Positions 44,332 through 53,508 are shown, counted from the stretch's first letter. The stretch: DNA of 64,000 nucleotides from Jejuia sp049889775 (GCA_049889775.1 JBMHCT010000005.1:186001-250000); one strand, 5' to 3'. The notes: generated from the sequence alone by a model not told the origin. Numbers and translations are program-made.

Positions 44332-44350
44332 TACTGAATTTATTTCAGTA
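44332..44350. promoter_or_regulatory. Inverted repeat upstream of the YqaE gene
   Basis: TACTGAA and TTCAGTA form a perfect seven-base inverted repeat with a five-base spacer, ending 16 bases before the ATG at 44367. Possible operator. Confidence 0.45.
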
Positions 44351-44366
44351 TCATTAAATTATTACT

Positions 44367-44525
44367 ATGAGTATTTGGAGAGTTATACTTTCTATTATTT
44401 TCCCACCTTTAGCCGTTATCGGTAAAGGATGCGGTTCTATTATTATTGTATTTTTACTATGGCTTTGCGGTTGGGTGCCTGGGGTAATTGCAGCCTTGGT
44501 TATCCTAAATAATCCTAATAACTAA
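44367..44525 (+). CDS. YqaE/Pmp3 family small membrane protein
   Basis: A 52-residue protein with two membrane helices. The family pattern is clear: IWRVILSIIFPPLAVIGKGCG, then LLWLCGWVPGVIAALVIL. Pmp3/YqaE proteins are small membrane proteins often induced by salt or cold stress. The stop is 29 bases before lipB, which has its own -7 box between them. Confidence 0.9.
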   Translation: MSIWRVILSIIFPPLAVIGKGCGSIIIVFLLWLCGWVPGVIAALVILNNPNN

Positions 44526-44540
44526 AACTTAAAATTGTCG

Positions 44541-44548
44541 TAATTTTG
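44541..44548 (+). promoter_or_regulatory. -7 box of lipB, suggesting a leaderless message
   Basis: TAATTTTG matches TAnnTTTG. The expected transcription start, about 5-7 bases downstream, coincides with the lipB ATG at 44555. Confidence 0.55.
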
Positions 44549-44554
44549 CAGTCT

Positions 44555-45274
44555 ATGAACAAAAAAATTGAGGTGCAAGATTTAGGTTTTAAAGACTACA
44601 AGGAGACTTGGGACTATCAAGAAACCTTGTTTAAGGGTATTGTAGATACTAAGGTTAAGAATAGGAGAGAGGCTGCTAATCTTGATACCCAAAATTATTT
44701 TTTGTTTGTAGAGCACCCACATGTTTATACGTTGGGTAAAAGTGGAGATTTGTCTAATTTATTACTCAATGAAACGCAGCTTAAAACTAAAGGAGCTACA
44801 TTTTACAAAATAAATAGAGGAGGAGATATAACCTATCATGGACCTGGGCAAATAGTAGGTTATCCTATTTTAGACTTAGAAAACTTTTTTACAGATATCC
44901 ATAAATATTTGAGGTTTTTAGAAGAAATGATCATCTTAACCCTTGCCGAATATGATTTAAAAACGGAGAGAAGTCCTGGGGAAACTGGAGTTTGGTTAGA
45001 CGTTGGGACACCATTTGCTAGAAAAATATGCGCTATGGGGGTTAGGGCTAGCAGGTGGGTAACCATGCATGGTTTTGCCTTAAATGTGAACGCGGATTTG
45101 GGATATTTTGATAATATCATTCCTTGTGGTATTCGTGGTAAAGCGGTTACCTCTTTAAACGTTGAGCTTGGAGTTGCAGCAGTTAATACAGCTGAGGTTA
45201 AGGAAAAACTTTTGAAACACTTTGCTTTACTTTTTGAAGCTGAATTTGAGGTTTTTATGAATGAAAAACACTAA
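44555..45274 (+). CDS. lipB: Octanoyltransferase LipB
   Basis: Transfers octanoate from acyl carrier protein to lipoyl domains, the first step of lipoate synthesis. The 239-residue protein shows the LipB signature RGGDITYHGPGQIVGYPILDL, with the conserved His-Gly-Pro-Gly, and the catalytic Cys-Lys pair region RKICAMGVRASRW and IIPCGIRGKAVTSL. The frame extends to a TTG at 44546, but that codon lies in the promoter -7 box, so the ATG at 44555 is preferred. The next gene overlaps by 14 bases. Confidence 0.95.
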   Translation: MNKKIEVQDLGFKDYKETWDYQETLFKGIVDTKVKNRREAANLDTQNYFLFVEHPHVYTLGKSGDLSNLLLNETQLKTKGATFYKINRGGDITYHGPGQIVGYPILDLENFFTDIHKYLRFLEEMIILTLAEYDLKTERSPGETGVWLDVGTPFARKICAMGVRASRWVTMHGFALNVNADLGYFDNIIPCGIRGKAVTSLNVELGVAAVNTAEVKEKLLKHFALLFEAEFEVFMNEKH

Positions 45275-45575
45275 AACTACAAAGATTATTTTATTGATAG
45301 GCAATATCTTAATTGTCTCCTTTTTTGGATATGTTGTTGGTTATGTAATGTTTTATGGCAATCAAAATTATAATACTTTCTTTTTTATTTTTTGTACGCT
45401 CTTTATAAGTGGTGTATTAGGTTTGCTTTACCAAATAAAAACATTGAAATTCTATTTCAGAGATAATCAAGAGAATAACGGTGTTATTAACTTTTTATGG
45501 GGTGGGAATTTAGTTTTTTCGGTATTTTTATTTTGTGTAATCTATATATTGTTTATCAAGTATTTCAAGATATAG
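45261..45575 (+). CDS. Small membrane protein, N-terminal part of a possibly split gene
   Basis: A 104-residue hydrophobic protein with three membrane helices. It starts inside the last codons of lipB. Its last segment (LFCVIYILFIKYFKI) overlaps a second frame that continues as a plausible fourth helix and charged tail. A one-base loss near 45560 would explain the split. No family is recognised. Confidence 0.55.
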   Translation: MKNTKTTKIILLIGNILIVSFFGYVVGYVMFYGNQNYNTFFFIFCTLFISGVLGLLYQIKTLKFYFRDNQENNGVINFLWGGNLVFSVFLFCVIYILFIKYFKI

Positions 45576-45766
45576 GTATTCGAAAAAGGGAAGTGCAAGA
45601 TGAAGATATTATCGGTCTTTCTATCGTGATTTTGATGTTGATTCTCGCTGTTATTTCTGCTATTGAAGTAAGTTCTTTTTACAAAAGTATAATGTCTCAA
45701 GAAAATAAACCTATAAAAGAATCGATTGACGATATTAAAGGTCATCAAGACGAGGACTTACTTTGA
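45497..45766 (+). CDS. Small membrane protein, C-terminal part of a possibly split gene
   Basis: An 89-codon frame overlapping the preceding one by 79 bases. The first 20 codons are antiphase to the upstream frame and may not be coding. From about QDIGIRKREVQDED onward it has a clear membrane helix (LSIVILMLILAVISAI) and an acidic tail. It is best read as the other half of one protein, or as an overlapping gene. It overlaps the convergent DinB gene by 22 bases. Confidence 0.45.
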   Translation: MGWEFSFFGIFILCNLYIVYQVFQDIGIRKREVQDEDIIGLSIVILMLILAVISAIEVSSFYKSIMSQENKPIKESIDDIKGHQDEDLL

Positions 45767-46278
45767 GATTTTAAGAAGTACTGTGTAATGATATTAGAAT
45801 GTCTAATTGTGTTGCCAATGGTTAAAAAACCTAATGCTGCAACAGAAAGTTTGGCGCCAGAACACAAGCCTTGTTTTAGTAGCATGTTTTCAGAAAAACT
45901 TTCAAAAAGTGCGATAGTCGAATTTCTTACCAAAACAAACTCCTTAACTAAATCATCAACATCTCTTTTAGTAGCAAACGCATATTTAGCGTACAGTTCT
46001 CTATTATATCCAGGTAAGGTGTTGATTTCCCCTCTAGATATTGCTAAAGCACGATAAGCCTGAATACGTTCGTTATCAATATTATGTTGCAAAACATCTT
46101 TAACAGTCCATTTGTTACGAAAATACGATAAGCTCTCGTCTCCAGTAAAATGTTCCCTCAAGGCGTACAAGCTATTTCTAGTTGTGATTAAACCAGAGAT
46201 AAGCTCCATTTCATTGGGCACCAGATTAATATACTTATAATAAAAAGGAGGAATAAAGGGTAAATCGCTCTTTTTCAT
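45745..46278 (-). CDS. DinB/YfiT-like metal-binding family protein
   Basis: A 177-residue four-helix-bundle protein of the DinB superfamily. The metal-site His residues appear in VKDVLQHNIDNER and TIGNTIRHSNIITQYF, with the WTVKDVL start of the conserved region. DinB-like proteins often act as small-thiol-dependent transferases; the substrate is unknown. Despite the name there is no reason to assign DNA repair. Confidence 0.85.
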   Translation of the reverse strand: MKKSDLPFIPPFYYKYINLVPNEMELISGLITTRNSLYALREHFTGDESLSYFRNKWTVKDVLQHNIDNERIQAYRALAISRGEINTLPGYNRELYAKYAFATKRDVDDLVKEFVLVRNSTIALFESFSENMLLKQGLCSGAKLSVAALGFLTIGNTIRHSNIITQYFLKSQSKSSS

Positions 46279-46374
46279 ACTTAAAGATACGACTATTTGC
46301 GCATTTATACATTCGGAAAATCAATAAATTATCGATTTTAAAACAAAGCATATGGTTTATTTAAGGGTTGATAT

Positions 46375-46770
46375 TTATTTACCTTCTATATCACTAATAT
46401 GATGTTCCAAGGCCTTTACGGAAATTTGTATTTCTAAAATTAGAAAAGCTAAAGAGGAAATAAGTAAAATTAAGGCGATACCAAATACCCAAGCAGCAAC
46501 GGTTTGTTGTTCAACATAAATTAAAAACATAGTTAGTACGCAAAGTAGTAGACTAGAAATACCCAAAATTTGCATAGCACGAGTTAGATATAAGCGTTTT
46601 TTAATATTCTGGATTTGCGCCATCAATACGGAATCTGGATTTTGAATATACTTATCGTGTAAACTACGTATGGTTGCGGCATAAGCCAAGAACCTATTGG
46701 TGTAGGCCAACATGATTAATGATATGGCAGAAAATAGTAGTGCAGGAGTAGTTAATGTCAATGCTTCCAT
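46375..46770 (-). CDS. DUF2721 membrane protein
   Basis: A 131-residue inner-membrane protein with three helices. The N-terminal TTPALLFSAISLIMLAYTNRFLA followed by RSLHDKY matches DUF2721. Function unknown. The divergent DUF2851 gene starts 54 bases away. Confidence 0.85.
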   Translation of the reverse strand: MEALTLTTPALLFSAISLIMLAYTNRFLAYAATIRSLHDKYIQNPDSVLMAQIQNIKKRLYLTRAMQILGISSLLLCVLTMFLIYVEQQTVAAWVFGIALILLISSLAFLILEIQISVKALEHHISDIEGK

Positions 46771-46824
46771 GAATTCTATTGAAATTACAGGATAAAGTTA
46801 GTCAACTTTTTATATTTTCGGCAG

Positions 46825-48096
46825 GTGCAAGAGGACTTTCTACATTACATCTGGAAATATAAGAAGTTTAGTCAAAGTGATTTAAAAACGGTTGCAAACG
46901 AGGTAATATTAATTACCTCAGTTGGAGAACATAACCTAAACGCAGGTCCAGATTTCTTCAATGTACAAGTTAGGATTGGAGGACAACTTTGGGCTGGAAA
47001 TGTTGAAATTCATATTAAATCTTCAGATTGGTTTGTGCACAACCATGAGCGGGATAAAGCTTACGACAACGTGATTTTGCACGTGGTTTGGGAACACGAT
47101 ACAGAGGTGTTTAGAAAGGATAATTCGGTTATTCCAACCTTGGTAATTAAGGATTATGTTTCTCCCTCCGCTTTAAAGAATTATACCAAACTATTTAATT
47201 CTAAAGACAGTTGGATTAATTGTGAAAATGATTTTTCGGGTGTAGATGATTTTACCATTTCTAATTGGTTTGAGCGGTTGTACTTCGAGCGCTTGGAGCG
47301 AAAATCTCAGGATATCCTTAAACTTTTAGAATCCTCAAAAAACGATTGGGAAGCCGTATTATTTAAAATGCTTCCAAAAAATTTTGGATTGAAAGTCAAT
47401 GGAGAAGCGTTTTTAAGTATGGCTAATTCTTTTGAGTTTTCCATTCTTAGAAAATCTCAATCTAAGTTAGTGCATTTGGAAGCACTTTTGTTTGGGCAAT
47501 CTGGGTTATTGGAAGCACAAATAGAAGAGCCTTACTATCAATCACTTCAAAAAGAATATCAATATCTTTCTCAAAAGTTCAATTTAAATAATGAGACGGT
47601 AGTTTCACCTTCTTTTTTCAGGTTAAGACCAAATAATTTTCCAACTATCCGATTATCGCAATTGGCGCATCTGTTTCATGCCCATCAAAATTTATTTTCA
47701 AAAGTTATAGATGCCACAGCTTTAGAAGATATTTATGATTTGTTTACCGTAGCACCATCAGAGTTTTGGAAGACGCATTATACATTTTCCAAAGTTTCAA
47801 AAGCAAGAAAAAAGAACGTTACAAAATCATTTATAGATTTATTGATTGTCAATACTATAGTGCCTTTGAAGTTCAGCTATGCAAAATCTCAAGGAAAGTC
47901 TATTGACAATGAAATTCTAGAACTTATTGAAAGTCTGTCATCAGAAAAAAACAGTATTGTAGATAAGTTTAATTCTCTGAAGAAAGTAGGCGACAATGCA
48001 TTGCATTCACAAGCATTAATTCAGCTAAAAACTGAATATTGTGATAAAAACCAGTGCTTAAAATGTGCAGTTGGTAATAAACTTTTGAATCGGTAA
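46825..48096 (+). CDS. DUF2851 family protein
   Basis: A 423-residue soluble protein common in Bacteroidota. The N-terminal core EDFLHYIWKYKKF, NAGPDFFNVQVRIGGQLWAGNVEIHIKSSDWFVHNH is diagnostic of DUF2851. The C-terminus has four Cys in CDKNQCLKCAVG, a possible metal site. The start is GTG at 46825. It precedes the PspC and potassium channel genes on the same strand. Confidence 0.9.
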   Translation: MQEDFLHYIWKYKKFSQSDLKTVANEVILITSVGEHNLNAGPDFFNVQVRIGGQLWAGNVEIHIKSSDWFVHNHERDKAYDNVILHVVWEHDTEVFRKDNSVIPTLVIKDYVSPSALKNYTKLFNSKDSWINCENDFSGVDDFTISNWFERLYFERLERKSQDILKLLESSKNDWEAVLFKMLPKNFGLKVNGEAFLSMANSFEFSILRKSQSKLVHLEALLFGQSGLLEAQIEEPYYQSLQKEYQYLSQKFNLNNETVVSPSFFRLRPNNFPTIRLSQLAHLFHAHQNLFSKVIDATALEDIYDLFTVAPSEFWKTHYTFSKVSKARKKNVTKSFIDLLIVNTIVPLKFSYAKSQGKSIDNEILELIESLSSEKNSIVDKFNSLKKVGDNALHSQALIQLKTEYCDKNQCLKCAVGNKLLNR

Positions 48097-48149
48097 ACTT
48101 TTCGAGCGCGAAACTTTTAAACTTTTAAAGGAAGCCTTAACTTGCGTTT

Positions 48150-48377
48150 GTGAATAAATTTTATACCATATTATTGTTATTACAAAAACATGGATACCAT
48201 GTATGCCAACGAATAGCAGATCGTTTGGGTATTCGGGCAAAAGTGGTGCGTACCACGTTTATGTATTTAACGTTTGTAACGGTTGGTTTTGGTTTTGCCT
48301 TATACCTATTTTTAGCGTTTTGGATGCGTATTAAAGACTTAATATACACCAAACGCTCCTCAGTTTTTGATTTATAG
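48150..48377 (+). CDS. PspC-domain membrane protein
   Basis: A 75-residue protein with a GTG start. It shows the PspC pattern: CQRIADRLGIRAKVVRTTFMYLTFVTVGFGFALYLFLAFWM, with one or two membrane helices. Phage shock protein C in enterobacteria signals membrane damage; small stand-alone PspC proteins in this phylum have no proven partner. The stop is three bases before the potassium channel gene, so the two are co-transcribed. Confidence 0.85.
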   Translation: MNKFYTILLLLQKHGYHVCQRIADRLGIRAKVVRTTFMYLTFVTVGFGFALYLFLAFWMRIKDLIYTKRSSVFDL

Positions 48378-48380
48378 TTT

Positions 48381-49412
48381 ATGAACCCAATTGTAAGACT
48401 TTTTAGATCTAGAATTTATACCGCACTAGCCTTACTAGTATTAATATTATTTATTGGGGTATTTGGCTATAGGTATATTTCAAATTATTCTTGGGTAGAT
48501 GCACTTTACATGACGGTAATAACCATGACGACTGTTGGTTTTGGCGAAGTGGTACCGCTTGATGATCAATCTAAAATATTTACTATATTTTTAATTTTAG
48601 CAAGCGTCATCATCGTGGGTTATGCGCTGTCTATTATTACAGAATATATTTTAAGCAAAAACAATGTTGAAGAATTAAAACAAAAAAAGATGCAAAAGAA
48701 AATAGATAGTTTTAAGGATCATGTTGTCATTTGTGGCTATGGTAGAAATGGTAAGCAGGCCGCGAGAAAACTTGAGTCACACAACAAATCTTTTGTTGTT
48801 ATTGAAAAGAATAAAGATGTTGAAGAGCGTTTAAAACATGATGGCGTGCCTTATGTAATTGGTAATGCCAATGAAGACGAAACGTTGTTGTTGGCAGGCG
48901 TGGATAGAGCATCTAATTTTATTTCTGCGCTTCCAAATGATGCTGATAATCTATTTGTGGTACTATCTACAAGACAATTAAACGGCAAAATAAATATTAT
49001 TAGTAGGGCGTCTCAAGAGTCTTCATATGAAAAGTTGAAATTTGCTGGAGCCAATAATGTCATTCTTCCAGATATGATTGGTGGAGATCATATGGCGTCT
49101 TTGGTCGTGGTGCCAGGATTGATGGAATTTATTGATAATCTGGCTATTGTTGGGGCTTCTAATATTAACATTGAAGAAGTGGCGGTTGAAAAGTTATTTA
49201 ATTCTAAACGTGCACGTACCATTAAAGATTTAGATTTAAGAAGAAAAACAGGTGTTACCGTAATTGGTTATAAAGACGATATGGGAGAATATACCGTAAA
49301 CCCAGAACCAGATATTAGTTTAGCGCCAAATTCTAAAATTATTGTTTTAGGTAGACCAGAACAGATTGAAAAACTAAATTCTGAATACGATATTGAAGTT
49401 CAAGATTCGTAA
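48381..49412 (+). CDS. Two-helix potassium channel with RCK domain
   Basis: A 343-residue channel subunit. Two membrane helices (about 14-30 and 65-87) flank the pore loop with selectivity filter TVGFGE. The cytoplasmic part is an RCK module: a Rossmann NAD-type fold (HVVICGYGRNGKQAARKLE, about 114-132) and a TrkA-C domain (about 255-340). This is the MthK/Kch-like arrangement that gates K+ flow by ligand binding. It follows PspC by three bases. Confidence 0.93.
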   Translation: MNPIVRLFRSRIYTALALLVLILFIGVFGYRYISNYSWVDALYMTVITMTTVGFGEVVPLDDQSKIFTIFLILASVIIVGYALSIITEYILSKNNVEELKQKKMQKKIDSFKDHVVICGYGRNGKQAARKLESHNKSFVVIEKNKDVEERLKHDGVPYVIGNANEDETLLLAGVDRASNFISALPNDADNLFVVLSTRQLNGKINIISRASQESSYEKLKFAGANNVILPDMIGGDHMASLVVVPGLMEFIDNLAIVGASNINIEEVAVEKLFNSKRARTIKDLDLRRKTGVTVIGYKDDMGEYTVNPEPDISLAPNSKIIVLGRPEQIEKLNSEYDIEVQDS

Positions 49413-49510
49413 CTATTTTACAAAGTATGTTTTAAAAAATGATTTTTTTTTAGCATCTTGCTTACTTCTTATAAAAAAACTGCAATAAAAACTAACAAAT
49501 AATAACAATT

Positions 49511-51115
49511 ATGAAGAAGTATCTTCTAGCTTTTACTGCCTTAATTTCACCATTTTTAACCTTTGCTCAAGACGCCCAAGAAATGGGTGTAGATCAAAAA
49601 ATTGATAAAGTGTTTGGTGACTTAACAGGCTGGTTCGTTAATGCCATTTTTTACCAAATTCCGTTTACAGATGAAATAAGTGTCTACTGGGTGTTGTTTC
49701 CTTTAATTATTGGTGCTACATACTTTACCTTTTATTTCAATTTAATAAATTTTAGAGGGTTTTTAACTTCCATAAATATTATTAGGGGTAAATATGACGA
49801 TTTAGAGGGAAGGGAAAATCATAAGGTTGAAATTCAAAAATCTAAATTTACAGATGAAGATGATAATCCAGACACCATAAGAGTTGAAGGTCATGAGGGG
49901 GAAGTGTCGCATTTTCAAGCTTTAACCGCAGCGTTGTCTGCAACCGTAGGTTTAGGAAATATTGCGGGCGTAGCTATTGCGGTATCCATTGGCGGTGCAG
50001 GTGCTACTTTTTGGATGATTGTTGCCGGTTTTTTAGGAATGGCTTCTAAGTTTGTGGAATGTACTTTAGGTGTAAAATATCGCGATATTGAAGATGATGG
50101 TACGGTTTATGGCGGCCCTATGTACTATTTGCGCAAAGGGCTAAAATCCAAAGGTCTTGAAGGTCTAGGTAAAGTGCTTGCGGTTTTATTTGCCATTTTT
50201 GTAATTGGCGGATCGTTTGGTGGCGGAAATATGTTTCAGGTAAATCAGGCATTCCAATTGGTTCAGAATATCACTGGAGGTAGCGAGTCTTTTCTTTATG
50301 GAAAAGGGTGGTTATTTGGAGTAGTGATGGCGGTTTTAGTTGGTATTGTAATTATAGGAGGTATCAAGTCTATCGCCAAAGTAACAGATAAGATTGTGCC
50401 TTTTATGGTGGCTGTTTATGTTGCAGCGTCCTTGTTTGTAATTTTTGCTAATATTAGAATGGTTGGTGATGCATTCGGACAAATATTCTCTGGAGCATTT
50501 AGTCCAGAGGGTGTTGCAGGTGGTGCCATTGGTGTTTTGGTGCAAGGATTTAGAAGAGCAGCATTTTCAAATGAAGCTGGAGTTGGTTCAGCGTCTATTG
50601 CTCATTCAGCAGTAAAAACAAAATATGCAGCTAGTGAAGGAATGGTAGCTTTGTTAGAGCCATTTATTGACACTGTGGTAGTGTGTACCATGACAGCGTT
50701 AGTGTTAATAATCACAGGAAACGTAACTTCTGCAAATGCGGGATTAAACGATGCACAAGCTATTTTATTAACGTCAGGTGCATTTGAATCTGCAATTTCT
50801 TGGTTCCCTTATGTATTAACGGTTGCAGTGGTGTTATTTGCCTTTAGTACTATGATTTCATGGTCTTACTATGGTTTCCAAGGATGGGCATTTTTATTCG
50901 GTAGATCTAAAAAGATGGAATATGCCTATAAGCTTATCTTTTGTGTGTTCGTAATTATTGGAGCAGCGGCAAGTTTAGGCTCAGTAATTGGTTTTTCAGA
51001 CGCAATGATTTTCGCGATGATGGTGCCAAACATGATCGGTTTGGTATTATTGGCACCAAAAGTTAAGAAGGAACTTAAGAAATACATGGACGCTATTAAA
51101 GCGCTAAAAGCATAA
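49511..51115 (+). CDS. Sodium:alanine symporter family (AGCS) transporter
   Basis: The 534-residue inner-membrane protein carries a signal-like first helix (ends TFAQ), then the AGCS core with HFQALTAALSATVGLGNIAGVA, KYRDIEDDGTVYGGPMYYL and AFSNEAGVGSASIAHSA. It imports alanine or glycine with Na+ or H+. The N-terminal addition of about 50 residues (EMGVDQKIDKVFGDLTGWFV) is typical of Bacteroidota members. The next gene begins seven bases after the stop. Confidence 0.93.
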   Translation: MKKYLLAFTALISPFLTFAQDAQEMGVDQKIDKVFGDLTGWFVNAIFYQIPFTDEISVYWVLFPLIIGATYFTFYFNLINFRGFLTSINIIRGKYDDLEGRENHKVEIQKSKFTDEDDNPDTIRVEGHEGEVSHFQALTAALSATVGLGNIAGVAIAVSIGGAGATFWMIVAGFLGMASKFVECTLGVKYRDIEDDGTVYGGPMYYLRKGLKSKGLEGLGKVLAVLFAIFVIGGSFGGGNMFQVNQAFQLVQNITGGSESFLYGKGWLFGVVMAVLVGIVIIGGIKSIAKVTDKIVPFMVAVYVAASLFVIFANIRMVGDAFGQIFSGAFSPEGVAGGAIGVLVQGFRRAAFSNEAGVGSASIAHSAVKTKYAASEGMVALLEPFIDTVVVCTMTALVLIITGNVTSANAGLNDAQAILLTSGAFESAISWFPYVLTVAVVLFAFSTMISWSYYGFQGWAFLFGRSKKMEYAYKLIFCVFVIIGAAASLGSVIGFSDAMIFAMMVPNMIGLVLLAPKVKKELKKYMDAIKALKA

Positions 51116-51122
51116 ATTACCT

Positions 51123-52001
51123 ATGCGTAATTTTAAATCTCATTTTGTATTCACCAAAGAACAACGAAATGGGATTTTTTTATTACTCATAATTATCGTT
51201 GCATTGCAATGCGTGTATTTTTTCGCGCACTTTTCTTCGGAAGAGATTATAGTAAATGGAGAGGAACTTAAACGTTATGAAATCGAAATCGATTCTCTTA
51301 GGCAAATTGCGATTGAAGAAAGCAAACCGCAAATCTACCCGTTCAATCCAAATTATATTACAGATTATAAAGGAGCAACACTTGGCATGAGTACCGTAGA
51401 AATTGATAAGCTATTGGCTTTCCGAAAGAAAGACCAATGGATTAATTCTATTAAACAGTTTCAAGAAGTCACAGGTGTGTCAGATTCTTTGTTGGCTGAA
51501 ATATCGCCTTACTTCAAATTTCCAGATTGGGTTACAAACCCTAAGCCCAAATCTTCTTTCGCTAAAACTTATTCTAGTACATCAAAAACCTTCGCTCAAA
51601 AGGGGGATTTAAACACGGCAACAGCAAATCAATTACAATCGGTCAATGGTATTGGTGAAAAATTATCACAACGTATCATAAAATATCGCGACAACTTTAA
51701 AGATGGTTTTGCCGCAGATATAGAACTTCAAGAGGTTTATGGCTTAACACCAGAGGTTATCGAGAAAATAAAAGTCCAATTCACTGTAAAAACACCTAGA
51801 AAAATTAACAAATTTAATCTTAATACGGCAACGGCAGAAGAATTAGTAACCATTCAACATATTGACTATGAAATTGCCTATAATATTATAGAATACCGCA
51901 AGTTGCATGAAGGTTTTAAAACATTAAACGAATTGTCTAAAGTAAAAGGCTTTCCGATAAACAAATTAGAGATAATTCAATTATCTTTGCAAATTCAATA
52001 A
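51123..52001 (+). CDS. ComEA-like helix-hairpin-helix protein
   Basis: A 292-residue protein with one N-terminal membrane helix (about 15-32) and helix-hairpin-helix modules. One is clear at LNTATANQLQSVNGIGEKLSQRIIKYRD (about 162-189); a second is FNLNTATAEELVTIQHIDYEIAYNIIEYRK, and an earlier partial one is at about 78-120. HhH proteins bind DNA non-specifically; ComEA types act in DNA uptake. Membrane-anchored double-HhH proteins are common in the phylum, and a competence role is possible but unproven. Confidence 0.86.
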   Translation: MRNFKSHFVFTKEQRNGIFLLLIIIVALQCVYFFAHFSSEEIIVNGEELKRYEIEIDSLRQIAIEESKPQIYPFNPNYITDYKGATLGMSTVEIDKLLAFRKKDQWINSIKQFQEVTGVSDSLLAEISPYFKFPDWVTNPKPKSSFAKTYSSTSKTFAQKGDLNTATANQLQSVNGIGEKLSQRIIKYRDNFKDGFAADIELQEVYGLTPEVIEKIKVQFTVKTPRKINKFNLNTATAEELVTIQHIDYEIAYNIIEYRKLHEGFKTLNELSKVKGFPINKLEIIQLSLQIQ

Positions 52002-52061
52002 ATAAACAAATTGTCTATCCTTACAAACCAAGCCAATGTATGTTTATTTAAAAATCAAAGT

Positions 52062-53228
52062 ATGACGAGTATGTACTTCACTGAGGAGCACCAGCTCTTT
52101 AGAAAAAGTTTACAAGATTTCCTTAAAAAAGAAGTTGTCCCACATGTAGAAGATTGGGAAAAATCAGGTGAAATTGATAAATCTATTTGGTTAAAGTTTG
52201 GTGAAATGGGCTTTTTGGGTATTAATTACCCCAAGGCATGTGGAGGATTAGAACTCGATTTATTTTACACCGTAATATTACTAGAAGAACTTCAAAAAAT
52301 AAATTCTGGAGGATTTGCAGCAGCAGTTTGGGCGCACGTTTATTTAGCGATGACGCACTTAAATGCAGAAGGTGATGAAGCCATAAAAGAAAAATACCTT
52401 GTTCCAAGTATTACAGGAGAAAAAATAGGCTGTTTGTGTATTACTGAACCTTTTGGGGGTAGCGATGTGGCTGGCATGCGCACCACCGCTGTCAAAAAAG
52501 GAGATACTTACATTATTAATGGTTCTAAAACCTTTATTACAAATGGAGTGTATAGCGACTATCTGGTAGTGGCAGCAAAAACTACTCCCGAATTAGGAAA
52601 TAAAGGCATAAGTATTTTTGTAATTGACAGGGAATCTAAAGGAGTTTCTGCTACGAAGTTAGATAAGTTAGGGTGGCGAGCCTCAGATACAGGTGAAATT
52701 GCCTTTGATAGTGTGGAGATTCCTGCTGCCAACCTTATGGGAGAGGAAGACAAAGGCTTCAGCTACATCATGCAGCACTTTGCACTAGAGCGTTTAATCA
52801 TGGGTATTAACGCCCATGCAAGAGCCGAATTTGCTCTAGAGTACACCCAACAATACATGAGCGAGCGCACTGCATTTGGCAAAACCATTGACAAATTTCA
52901 AGCACTGCGACATAAGTTTTGCGATTTATATGCAGATTTAGAAATCAACAAAAATTACAATTACGCCGTGGCAAATGCTCTAGATAAAGGTGAATATGTA
53001 GTTAAGGAAGCCACAATTTCTAAATTAAAGTCTACAAAAATGGCAGATGAGGTGATATACCAATGCTTGCAATTCCTTGGAGGATATGGCTATATGGAAG
53101 AATATCCTTTGGCACGCTTGTTTAGAGATAGTCGTTTAGGGCCTATTGGTGGCGGAACTAGCGAAATACTCCGTGAGATTTTGGCCAAAATAGTTATTGA
53201 TAAAAAGGAGTATAAGCCAGCTACTTAA
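52062..53228 (+). CDS. Acyl-CoA dehydrogenase
   Basis: A flavoprotein oxidising acyl-CoA to enoyl-CoA. The 388-residue protein shows the FAD-binding CITEPFGGSDVAGMRTTA and FITNGVYSDYLVVAAKT segments and the C-terminal QFLGGYGYMEEYPLARLFRDSR, which carries the catalytic-base position and the FAD contact. The frame is open to a TTG at 52011 but homologous sequence begins near MTSMYFTEEHQLF, so the ATG at 52062 was chosen; the ATG at 52071 is also possible. A TATCTTTG -7 box lies at 51982-51989. Confidence 0.93.
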   Translation: MTSMYFTEEHQLFRKSLQDFLKKEVVPHVEDWEKSGEIDKSIWLKFGEMGFLGINYPKACGGLELDLFYTVILLEELQKINSGGFAAAVWAHVYLAMTHLNAEGDEAIKEKYLVPSITGEKIGCLCITEPFGGSDVAGMRTTAVKKGDTYIINGSKTFITNGVYSDYLVVAAKTTPELGNKGISIFVIDRESKGVSATKLDKLGWRASDTGEIAFDSVEIPAANLMGEEDKGFSYIMQHFALERLIMGINAHARAEFALEYTQQYMSERTAFGKTIDKFQALRHKFCDLYADLEINKNYNYAVANALDKGEYVVKEATISKLKSTKMADEVIYQCLQFLGGYGYMEEYPLARLFRDSRLGPIGGGTSEILREILAKIVIDKKEYKPAT

Positions 53229-53247
53229 AATATTTTGAGATTCAGAA

Positions 53248-53276
53248 TTTGTAAATCAAAAAATATTCTATATTTG
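53248..53276 (+). promoter_or_regulatory. rpsU promoter
   Basis: TTTG (53248-53251) and TATATTTG (53269-53276) match the Bacteroidota boxes; the spacer is 17 bases, slightly short. The leader would be about 30 bases and contains the strong ribosome-binding site. Confidence 0.65.
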
Positions 53277-53297
53277 CACCCACAAAATTTAAAAGAG

Positions 53298-53303
53298 AGG
53301 AGG
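53298..53303 (+). promoter_or_regulatory. Strong Shine-Dalgarno of rpsU
   Basis: AGGAGG lies 10 bases before the rpsU ATG. Genes in this phylum rarely have Shine-Dalgarno sites, because the anti-Shine-Dalgarno end of 16S rRNA is held in a pocket that includes bS21. A strong site on the bS21 gene itself fits the reported idea of autoregulation. Confidence 0.75.
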
Positions 53304-53313
53304 TTAAGACACT

Positions 53314-53508
53314 ATGTTGATAATACCAATTAAAGAAGGAGAAAATATAGATAGAGCGCTAAAGCGTTTTAAAAGAAAGTTTGATAGAACTGGTACAAAG
53401 CGTGCGCTACAAAGTAGAAAGCAGTTTGTAAAACCTTCTATGAAGCGTAGAGCGCAAATACAAAAAGCGCAATACATCCAGCAACTAAGAGATGCTGAGG
53501 ATATATAA
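53314..53508 (+). CDS. rpsU: Small ribosomal subunit protein bS21
   Basis: The 64-residue protein is basic and starts MLIIPIKEGENIDRALKRFKRKFDR, the S21 signature. It binds the 30S platform near the 3' end of 16S rRNA. It has its own promoter and terminator, and a strong Shine-Dalgarno site unlike its neighbours. It is followed by the xer gene in the usual Bacteroidota order. Confidence 0.95.
   Translation: MLIIPIKEGENIDRALKRFKRKFDRTGTKRALQSRKQFVKPSMKRRAQIQKAQYIQQLRDAEDI

Noticed and set aside
45745..46278. DNA-damage role for the DinB-family protein
   Set aside because: This family is named after a B. subtilis damage-inducible gene and is unrelated to the DinB polymerase; no LexA-like site was seen.
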